Part shown: piece after piece, positions 7,006 to 12,886 of the stretch | Layout: each line of letters starts with the position of its first letter | Numbering within the stretch: the first letter of the stretch is position 1 | Assembly (NCBI GenBank): GCA_937975765.1 | Contig: CALJUR010000005.1 | Location: 1-12,886 of the forward strand | Source of the DNA: an uncultured Myxococcales bacterium | GTDB taxonomy: Bacteria > Myxococcota_A > UBA9042 > DTJE01 | Length of the DNA: 12,886 nt | Direction: 5' to 3' | Notes under the pieces: model-generated | The model's input: the letters and a program-made list of their open reading frames with translations, nothing else | Told to the model about the DNA's origin: nothing | Database searches by the model: none | Program-made: the position numbers and the translations under genes

Positions 7006-8091
7006 ATGACGCATCCGCTTCCCATCCTGCGTGTCCACCACGTCGAGATGATTGTCGGCAACGCCCGGCTGGCCGCGTTCTTCTGCCGGAAGGCCCTGGG
7101 CATGGACCTGGTGGCGTACCGGGGGCCCGAGACGGGAACCCCCGGATCGGCGTCGTACGCGCTGGCCCGCGGCGAACTGAGGCTGGTGCTGACCAGCCCG
7201 CTGACCCACGAGGACCCGCGCGTCACCTACCTGTCGCTGCACGGGGACTCGGTGAAGGACGTCGCCTTCGAGGTCGAGGACCTGGACGGCGTCTGCGAGA
7301 TCCTGGAGAAGCGCCGGGCGACCTTCGTGGTCCCCCCGAGGACGCTGTCCGACGCGGCCGGGTCCGTCCGGATCGCGACGATCAAGGCCTTCGGGGAGTC
7401 CGTGCACACCTTCGTGGCGCGGGGCGGGTACGATGGCCCCTTCCTTCCGGGCTACGAGACCCGGAAACGGGCGGGCGCGGACTTCGGCATCACCCGCCTG
7501 GACCACTTCGCCATGAACGTCGAGGGCCAGCAACTCCAGCGCTGGACGGACTTCTACGCGGAGGTGCTGGGCCTGTACCCGCACGAGGCGTGGGCCGGGC
7601 AGGAGGTGCAGACCGCACGATCGGGCCTGCACAGCCGCATCGTGTCCGACCCCGCGGGCAAGGTGCGCATCTCGATCAACGAGCCCGCCCCGGCGTCCGG
7701 GCGCAGCCAGGTCCAGGAGTTCCTGGACTACCACCTGACGGCCGGAGTGCAGCACCTGGCATTCGATACCGTGGACATCGTCGCCAGCGCCACCCTGATG
7801 AAGGAGAACGGGATCGAGTTCCTTCCCGTGCCCGCCGGGTACTACGACCGGGTCGCGGGCGAGATCGGCGCGGGCGGCCTGAACCGGCAGGTGCTGGAGC
7901 CGCTGAACATCCTGGTCGACCGCGACGAGAAAGGCATCCTGCTGCAGGCGTGGACGCGGCCCGTCGGCGATCGTCCCACCCTGTTTCTCGAACTGATCGA
8001 ACGCCGCGGGGCCGAGACGTTCGGAGGCACGTCCTTCAAGACGCTCTTCGAGGCGCTGGAGTCCGAGCAGGCCCGTCGCGGCAACCTGTAG
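7006..8091 (+). CDS. 4-hydroxyphenylpyruvate dioxygenase family enzyme
   Basis: This 361-residue Fe(II) enzyme has two VOC domains (about 8-150 and 163-340). The family converts 4-hydroxyphenylpyruvate to homogentisate in tyrosine breakdown. Its close relative, hydroxymandelate synthase, uses the same substrate. The iron ligands are His167 (LDHF), His250 (GVQHLAF) and Glu329 (LFLELIER), with spacings of 83 and 79 residues as in known HPPDs. Substrate-binding Ser210, Asn225 (INEPAP) and Gln249 are present. Two things are odd. The position 13 before the Glu, a conserved Phe in HPPD and Ile or Val in hydroxymandelate synthase, is Trp316 (LLQAWT). The usual GFGxGNF near the C-terminus reads TFGGTSF. 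The C-terminus LFEALESEQARRGNL is canonical. The ATG has CGGAG six bases upstream. No homogentisate-pathway genes lie nearby. HPPD is favoured, but product specificity is open. Confidence 0.87.
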   Translation: MTHPLPILRVHHVEMIVGNARLAAFFCRKALGMDLVAYRGPETGTPGSASYALARGELRLVLTSPLTHEDPRVTYLSLHGDSVKDVAFEVEDLDGVCEILEKRRATFVVPPRTLSDAAGSVRIATIKAFGESVHTFVARGGYDGPFLPGYETRKRAGADFGITRLDHFAMNVEGQQLQRWTDFYAEVLGLYPHEAWAGQEVQTARSGLHSRIVSDPAGKVRISINEPAPASGRSQVQEFLDYHLTAGVQHLAFDTVDIVASATLMKENGIEFLPVPAGYYDRVAGEIGAGGLNRQVLEPLNILVDRDEKGILLQAWTRPVGDRPTLFLELIERRGAETFGGTSFKTLFEALESEQARRGNL

Positions 8092-8106
8092 ACGTCGGCC
8101 CCCCGC

Positions 8107-8135
8107 TTGACGCGTGCCGCGCGGCAGGACACCAT
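8107..8135 (+). promoter_or_regulatory. Possible promoter of the second lipoprotein gene
   Basis: TTGACG (8107-8112) is a near-consensus -35, followed after 17 bases by CACCAT (8130-8135), a weak -10. The predicted start lies about 24 bases before the ATG. The 74-base gap after the dioxygenase stop would also allow read-through. Confidence 0.4.
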
Positions 8136-8165
8136 CCTCCCGGAAACGGCCCCTGGAGGAAGCGC

Positions 8166-9017
8166 ATGAACCGAAGCACGCCTCTCGCCCTGCCCGCCCT
8201 GGCCTTCCTGGCCGCGGTGTGCGCGGGATGCGACTACACCGAACATGCCCCGGACGAGGGGTGGGTGCCCGACGCCATCGTGTACCCCGACCTCTTCCCG
8301 GAAGTGAACGACCTGGACGCGATCTCCCCGGACCCCGGGGATGCCGACGCCGATCCCGGTGGCGTGGCGGACATCCCCGGCCACCCCCATCCCTACTGGG
8401 CGAACGCGACCTGGGACGGGCTGAAAAGCGCCGCGGAGGAAGGTGCGCAGTACCAGGTTGTGTCGCTGCACGAACAGCAGTTGGAACTGGCGGGCATGGT
8501 GAGGGACGGCACCAGCATGCCGACGCACCCGAACGCCAAGAACCTGACTCGGCTGGCGTTCGGAAGCCTGAAGGCGGGCGAGGAGGCTGCCCTGGGCATC
8601 TTCTTCGACGCGAAGACCCCCTGGCGCGCGAAGGTGAAGGGGACCGAGGTCTACTGGATCCAGGTCATCGACCCGGACTACCAGTTCTTCGACACGCCGA
8701 TCGAGATCCCCATGGACCTGCCGGTCGGGCAGACCGAGTCGTTCGACGCGTCGGTCCGTACCCGATCCTCGATGATGAACGAGAAGGTGGTTTCGGCGCA
8801 CTACGAGGTGCGGGCCATCTCCTACCAGGCAGCCTGCCACGATGGAGCCGACGCCCCGAGGACGTGCGCGGTGCTGCGGGTGACGATCTCCGGCGACCTG
8901 GTGGGCGGGACCCCGCTGGACTCCGAGGTCACGATGCACCCGACCCGCGGGCTGGTGAAGTGGATTAACGCTCCTGGCTTCGTGTCGATCGTCCTGTCCG
9001 ACCTCGCGTCGCTGTAG
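8166..9017 (+). CDS. Hypothetical lipoprotein
   Basis: The product has 283 residues, with a clear lipoprotein signal peptide: hydrophobic residues 7-18, then CAGC with Cys22 lipidated. Residues 23-75 form an Asp/Pro-rich linker of repeated DxxxPD-like steps, similar in style to the lipoprotein at the left of the window. The globular part (about 78-283) is beta-rich and not recognised. Its end has an RVTISGDLVGGTPLDSEVTM stretch followed by GLVKW, loosely like envelope proteins that end in a twisted sheet, but I cannot name a family. Two further cysteines (CHDG and RTCA) probably form a disulfide. The ATG has GGAGGA five bases upstream. The stop lies one base from the stop of the convergent glycosidase gene, so no terminator fits between them. 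Confidence 0.8.
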   Translation: MNRSTPLALPALAFLAAVCAGCDYTEHAPDEGWVPDAIVYPDLFPEVNDLDAISPDPGDADADPGGVADIPGHPHPYWANATWDGLKSAAEEGAQYQVVSLHEQQLELAGMVRDGTSMPTHPNAKNLTRLAFGSLKAGEEAALGIFFDAKTPWRAKVKGTEVYWIQVIDPDYQFFDTPIEIPMDLPVGQTESFDASVRTRSSMMNEKVVSAHYEVRAISYQAACHDGADAPRTCAVLRVTISGDLVGGTPLDSEVTMHPTRGLVKWINAPGFVSIVLSDLASL

Positions 9018-9018
9018 G

Positions 9019-11028
9019 CTACATCGCGATCCGGAACAGCCGGCATCCGTGGGCAGGCACCGGAAGGGACTTCGCGGGGTCCAGCGTGACGGCACCGTTC
9101 CCGAGGACGTCCGCCGCGCCGCCGGCCGCACCGCCCGGCAGCGCGGAGGGGTGCGGGGCCACCTCGATCGGCCGGTCCTCCAGGTTCACCAGGGCCAGCC
9201 AGCGCACCGGTGCGCCGTCCTTCGTGCCCTCCGCGACGATCTGCCGCGGCAGCGGCCACGCGGTGCGGTCGGGGATCCGGGCCGGGCCGGTGCGCCCCTT
9301 CAGTTCCTCGATCAGCGCGGTGTCGAACGTCCCCTTCCGGTAGTCGTGCCCCAGGGTGATCGACCCGCCGCACAGCAGCGCCGCCACGCCCAGCGCATCG
9401 GCCTCGTTGCGCGGCAGGTCCTGCTGGATCATCGCGTCGCCGTCCCCGCTCCAGAGGATCCCGTCGCCGAACGACCGGGCCATCGAACTGAGGATGTTGT
9501 TGTACACGCCGGGCGTCATCAGGTCCCGGGTCCATCGCTGCATCGTGTTGCGCCAGGTCGCGTGCCCGAACGAGGTGTCGGTCCCCAGGCGCTGGACGTC
9601 CAGCACCCCGGTGTTGCCCAGCACGGGGCCGATGCCCGACAGGATGACGGCATCCTCGCCGGCGCCGCGCCGCACCGCCTCCATCCCACGCCGGTACGCC
9701 TGCGCGCGGGTCGCCGCGGGATCCATCCGGACGCCGGGCACGCATGCCGCGGTCAGGAAGTCGATCTTGAACAGCCGGAATCCCATCCCGCGGAGTTCCC
9801 GGTACAGGGCCTCCAGCCAGGCGATCACCTCGGGATTCGTCGTGTCCAGGCCGTAGTAGTACCGGGGGCCGAACTTCCCCATGATGAAGCCCGCGGGGAC
9901 GGGCCGGCCCGATGCGTCCCGGACCACCCAGTCCGGGTGTTCCCGGAAGGCCCGGCACTTCGTGGACAGCGCGAACGGCGCGGTCCAGACCCCCGGGGTG
10001 AATCCCAGGTCGATCACCTGCTTCGCGAGGCCGGCCAGCCCGGACGGGAAGCGCTCGTTGGTGATCGTCCAGTTCCCGATGCAGTCCTGGTACCCGTCGT
10101 CCAGCTGGAAGAACTCGACCGGCGCCCCCTCCTCCCGGGCCTTGCGGGCGTTGTCCAGGAAGCCCTGTTCGGTCACGCGGTCGTAGAAGCCCGAGTACCA
10201 CGAGCACCAGAGGCGGATCGGAAGGGTGCGGGCGCCGTGACGCGAGGCCATGGCGCGGGCGAACGCCTGCAGGGCCGGGTCGGGCTGGTCCGCGCAGGCG
10301 AACAGGACCGGCTCCAGAGGGCGCGATGCCCCGGCCGGCAGGGCCGCGCCGTCCATCTGGGCGTTCAGTTGCAGGAGGGCGTCCGGCCGGGAAGCGGTCA
10401 CCTGCGAGAAGTGGCGTTCGGTCCCCGCGAACCCGAAGGCCAGCGAGGCGCCCGACGGTCCCGCGATGGCCCCCAGCCACTCCGAGTGGAAGTCGCCGGC
10501 CCGCGTCGAGAAGCGGGTCCCCTCGTTGTAGACCATGTGCCGGACCGATCGGGGCAGCCAGCCGAAGGGCACGCGCATGAAGAACGCCCTCTCGGACCCG
10601 GAGAACGGCACGAATCCCGAGGCCGACGCGATGTTCCATCCCAGCTTGTAGAAGGACCATCCACCTGCCGGGCCGTGCAGGGCCAGTCCTCCCGGACCGG
10701 ACAGGATCACCCGGTCGATCGCCAGCGTGTGGTCGCCGCGATTCGTCAGGGTGACTTCCCCGGACAGGCGGTCCGCTGCGACGCGCCAGTCGGCCGCCAG
10801 CGCCATCGCGCCGCCGCCCAGCTTGATCTCCGTCCGGAACCCGCCCCCGGTGGCCGCCACCGTGCAGTCGTCCGGATCGGGCACCAGCATGCGGCCATCG
10901 GCGAGACGCACCGTCCACCCCAGGCCCGCGGCCTGGAACGACCCGTCCGCGAACCCGAGGTCCAGCGAACCGTCGGCCCGGACGCGGACTTCCAGGGCGC
11001 CATCGAACCGCGCGACGTGATCCGGCAT
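9019..11028 (-). CDS. GH36-type alpha-galactosidase (melibiase)
   Basis: This 669-residue glycoside hydrolase of clan GH-D, family GH36, would release terminal alpha-galactose or a related alpha-sugar with retention of configuration. An N-terminal beta-sandwich (about 1-265) is followed by a TIM barrel (about 270-560, starting WCSWYSGFYD) and a small beta domain (about 575-669). The predicted nucleophile is Asp423 in FKIDFL, and the acid/base is Asp484 in LDVQRLGTDT. Their 61-residue spacing is close to that in Thermotoga GalA as I recall it. Asp310-Asp311 in FFQLDDGYQ is the usual substrate-binding pair. No signal peptide is seen, so the enzyme is probably cytoplasmic. AAGGAGG lies just before the ATG. 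No sugar transporter or regulator lies beside it. The exact substrate (galactose, N-acetylgalactosamine or another sugar) cannot be decided. Confidence 0.88.
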   Translation of the reverse strand: MPDHVARFDGALEVRVRADGSLDLGFADGSFQAAGLGWTVRLADGRMLVPDPDDCTVAATGGGFRTEIKLGGGAMALAADWRVAADRLSGEVTLTNRGDHTLAIDRVILSGPGGLALHGPAGGWSFYKLGWNIASASGFVPFSGSERAFFMRVPFGWLPRSVRHMVYNEGTRFSTRAGDFHSEWLGAIAGPSGASLAFGFAGTERHFSQVTASRPDALLQLNAQMDGAALPAGASRPLEPVLFACADQPDPALQAFARAMASRHGARTLPIRLWCSWYSGFYDRVTEQGFLDNARKAREEGAPVEFFQLDDGYQDCIGNWTITNERFPSGLAGLAKQVIDLGFTPGVWTAPFALSTKCRAFREHPDWVVRDASGRPVPAGFIMGKFGPRYYYGLDTTNPEVIAWLEALYRELRGMGFRLFKIDFLTAACVPGVRMDPAATRAQAYRRGMEAVRRGAGEDAVILSGIGPVLGNTGVLDVQRLGTDTSFGHATWRNTMQRWTRDLMTPGVYNNILSSMARSFGDGILWSGDGDAMIQQDLPRNEADALGVAALLCGGSITLGHDYRKGTFDTALIEELKGRTGPARIPDRTAWPLPRQIVAEGTKDGAPVRWLALVNLEDRPIEVAPHPSALPGGAAGGAADVLGNGAVTLDPAKSLPVPAHGCRLFRIAM

Positions 11029-11052
11029 GGGTGCCTCCTTCCCTTCCCGGGC

Positions 11053-11082
11053 TTCATAGCCCGATGCCCGGCCTCGTGGCAA
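11053..11082 (-). promoter_or_regulatory. Promoter of the GH36 gene
   Basis: On the minus strand, TTGCCA (11077-11082) and TATGAA (11053-11058) are 18 bases apart, with GGGC just before the -10. The RNA would start about 18 bases before the ATG. Its -35 lies 12 bases from the -35 of the divergent promoter. Confidence 0.55.
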
Positions 11083-11094
11083 GAGCCGAAGCAC

Positions 11095-11123
11095 TTTGCC
11101 GCCACGAATGATCGGGCTAGAAT
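11095..11123 (+). promoter_or_regulatory. Promoter of the DUF6599-like/DUF362 operon
   Basis: TTTGCC (11095-11100) and TAGAAT (11118-11123) are separated by 17 bases, with GGGC before the -10 as in the opposing GH36 promoter. The predicted RNA start is near 11130, about 22 bases before the ATG. Confidence 0.55.
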
Positions 11124-11151
11124 CGACCCGCCCCGATGGACCGGAATTCCG

Positions 11152-12138
11152 ATGGAGTCCCCGCGCCGTCCCGCATCCCCGAAGGAAACCCGCGTCGCCT
11201 GGGCGACCCTGGCGGCGCTGGCCGTTGTCGCAACGGCCCTCGCCTGGAAGCAGTCCTCGTATGACCCCGCGCGCTTCCGGATGGGCCTGGCACGCGCGGA
11301 CGCACCCGGCAGCGAACTCGCGTTGCCTGCCGGGGCCGTGGCGGCGACCCCTCCCGAGAACTTCGACGCGGCGACCCTGTCGGACAAGATCGACGGTCGC
11401 GCCGACCTGTACCTGACGCTGGGGTTCCGGTCCCTGTCGTGCCGGCGATTCGCGGCGACCGGAGGGGACCCCGACCTGGTCGAGGCCTGCGTCTACGACC
11501 TCTCGGAACCATCGAATGCCTATTCCGCCTGGTCCCGCCAGCGTCGCGAGGGGGCTCCCGATGCCGGGATCGGGCGGCATTCCTACCGGACTTCGAACGG
11601 CCTGTTCCTCGCGACGGACCGCTTCTACCTGGAGGTCCTTGCAACCCGCGGGGGCAGCGAGGCGATGACGCTGGCGCACCGGTTCGCGTCCGACTTCGCG
11701 GCCGGCCATCCCGACCCTGCCGGGCAGCCGGGTGCGGACTCCCCGGCCTCGACGTTCCCGGTCGAGGGCAAGGTCGACGGGTCCGAGGCGCTGCTGAAGG
11801 AGAGCGCCTTCGGTTCCTCCAGCCTGGATCGGGTGATGATGGCCCGGTACCGTTCCGGGGAGTCGGAGGCCACCGCGTTCCTCAGCCGCAGGGCGGACCC
11901 GGGCGAGGCCTCGTCGCTGTCGGAAGCGTGGCGCCGCGAACTGCTGTCCCAGGGCGCGCATCCCGCCGATCCACCCCGGGGCATCCCGGGCGCCTGGGCC
12001 GTGGATGCCGAGGGTTGGATCGAGATCGCCTTCGTCCGGGGAAGGGTCCTCGCCGGCGTCCACGAGGGCGAGGATCGGGGCCGGGCGGATGCACTGGCCC
12101 GGGCGCTGTACGAGAACCTTGCGGGGGAGTCGCCGTGA
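11152..12138 (+). CDS. Membrane-anchored protein resembling DUF6599
   Basis: The product has 328 residues. One N-terminal membrane segment (about 15-32) follows a short positively charged tail, so the bulk should lie outside the cytoplasm. Residues 70-190 (KIDGRADLYLTLGFRSLSCRR, then YDLSEPSNAYSAWS and GLFLATDRFYLEVLA) recall proteins labelled DUF6599, a family of unknown function often found in deltaproteobacteria and acidobacteria. The assignment is from memory. Residues 220-325 may be a divergent second copy of the same unit: both parts have a strand, an Ala-rich helix, a charged strand and a final helix (AHRFASDFA versus ALARALYENLA). The Shine-Dalgarno sequence is weak (GGAA). The stop overlaps the GTG of the next gene by four bases, so the two products are probably made together. 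Confidence 0.75.
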   Translation: MESPRRPASPKETRVAWATLAALAVVATALAWKQSSYDPARFRMGLARADAPGSELALPAGAVAATPPENFDAATLSDKIDGRADLYLTLGFRSLSCRRFAATGGDPDLVEACVYDLSEPSNAYSAWSRQRREGAPDAGIGRHSYRTSNGLFLATDRFYLEVLATRGGSEAMTLAHRFASDFAAGHPDPAGQPGADSPASTFPVEGKVDGSEALLKESAFGSSSLDRVMMARYRSGESEATAFLSRRADPGEASSLSEAWRRELLSQGAHPADPPRGIPGAWAVDAEGWIEIAFVRGRVLAGVHEGEDRGRADALARALYENLAGESP

Positions 12139-12886
12139 CGGATCGGCCCCGGGACCTGTCGCGTCGCGAGTTCCTGCAACGCGCCGCACGCGGGGGCATC
12201 ACCCTGGCCGGTGCCGGGGCCCTGGCGTGGGCGCTTCACGACGACCGGCCACCGTCGCCCCGACTGCCCGGGCCGGCCGTGTCCGGCGAGGCCCTCCCCG
12301 ACTTCTCGGTCCGGGACGACGGGCCCCGGATGGCGATCGTCACCGGGACGGACCGCGCCCGCGCGCTGTCACGCGCCCTGGAGGCCCTGGGAGGTGCCGG
12401 CCGGTTCGTCCGCCGCGGCGAGACGGTCCTCGTCAAGCCGAACGCGGGATTCGCCACCCCGCCCGAACTGTGCGCCACGACCCACCCGGACGCGATCGGC
12501 ACGCTGGTCCGGATGTGCCTGGCTGCCGGGGCCGCCCGCGTGATCGTCACCGACAACCCCGTCAACGACCCCGAGACGTCCTTCCGGCTGACCGGGATCG
12601 CGCAGGCGGCCCGGGATGCAGGCGCCGAGGTCGTGGTCCCCCGCGAGGCGATGTTCCGCCAGATGACCGTCCCCGGGGCCACCCTGTTGCGGGACTGGCC
12701 GATCCTGGCGGGGCCGTTCGAGGGGGTGGACCGGGTCATCGGGCTGTGCCCGGTCAAGGACCACGTGCGCAGCGGCGCCACGATGGCGCTGAAGAACTGG
12801 TACGGCCTCCTGGGCGGTCGAAGAAACCTGTTCCACCAGCGCATCAGCGAGGTCATCCGGGACCTGGCGCTGCTGGTCAGATCGGA
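12135..12886 (+). CDS. Tat-exported DUF362 protein (cut by window edge)
   Basis: The first 250 residues are visible and the frame runs off the right edge. The GTG start has GGAG five bases upstream and overlaps the previous stop (GTGA). The N-terminus carries a twin-arginine signal, SRREFLQ at 9-15 with a hydrophobic stretch at about 20-34, so the protein is exported folded, often a sign of a bound cofactor. The DUF362 fold is recognised by ETVLVKPNAGF, the AAGAARVIVTDNP segment, and VIGLCPVKDHVRSGATMALK followed by NWYGLLGG. DUF362 proteins are uncharacterised and often carry or neighbour iron-sulfur domains. None is visible in the part shown, though cysteines occur (in ELCATT, RMCLAA and GLCPVK). 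The partner is the membrane-anchored protein just upstream. Confidence 0.85.
   Translation, partial: MTDRPRDLSRREFLQRAARGGITLAGAGALAWALHDDRPPSPRLPGPAVSGEALPDFSVRDDGPRMAIVTGTDRARALSRALEALGGAGRFVRRGETVLVKPNAGFATPPELCATTHPDAIGTLVRMCLAAGAARVIVTDNPVNDPETSFRLTGIAQAARDAGAEVVVPREAMFRQMTVPGATLLRDWPILAGPFEGVDRVIGLCPVKDHVRSGATMALKNWYGLLGGRRNLFHQRISEVIRDLALLVRS

Noticed and set aside
7006..8091. Calling the dioxygenase a hydroxymandelate synthase.
   Set aside because: The distinguishing position is Trp rather than the Ile or Val of that enzyme. The substrate residues and C-terminus follow HPPD, and no glycopeptide biosynthesis genes are nearby.
9049..11151. Upstream extension of the DUF6599-like frame across the GH36 gene on the opposite strand.
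   Set aside because: The extension is a shadow of the GH36 coding region. The membrane segment and promoter place the start at 11152.

Overview
This is a GC-rich bacterial window, about two-thirds G+C by eye. It is densely coded, with third codon positions almost always G or C. The best guess for the organism is Myxococcota or a related deltaproteobacterial lineage. This is inferred from two secreted lipoproteins whose lipidated cysteine is followed by an Asp/Pro-rich linker, a Cys-rich S46 serine peptidase, a Tat-exported DUF362 protein, and promoters of the form TTGCC-N16-18-TAGAnT. No ribosomal RNA or other strong taxonomic marker is present, so this remains an inference.

Layout, left to right. 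Bases 1-218 hold no convincing gene: two tight hairpins, an AT-rich island and one copy of a GC-rich palindrome. Bases 219-2141 (minus) encode a large disulfide-rich lipoprotein with an Ig-like domain. A divergent promoter region separates it from a plus-strand ABC exporter pair (ATPase 2289-3212, ABC-2 permease 3209-4237) joined by an ATGA overlap. Next come a secreted S46 dipeptidyl-peptidase (4300-6336) with its own promoter, two more copies of the palindrome, a cytoplasmic PpiB-type cyclophilin (6406-6909), a 4-hydroxyphenylpyruvate dioxygenase-family enzyme (7006-8091) and a second lipoprotein (8166-9017).

A minus-strand GH36 alpha-galactosidase-type glycosidase (9019-11028) converges on that lipoprotein with only one base between the stop codons. 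It is divergent from an operon of a membrane-anchored DUF6599-like protein (11152-12138) and a Tat-signal DUF362 protein (12135 to the window edge), joined by a GTGA overlap.

The genes do not form one pathway. The clear functional units are the ABC exporter pair and the DUF6599-like/DUF362 pair. The rest look like separate housekeeping or cell-envelope functions. The points most worth a second look are the unusual active-site residues of the dioxygenase, the little-studied DUF6599-like/DUF362 pair, the dispersed palindrome, and the recurring promoter signature. No CRISPR array, intact insertion sequence, prophage or defence system is visible.
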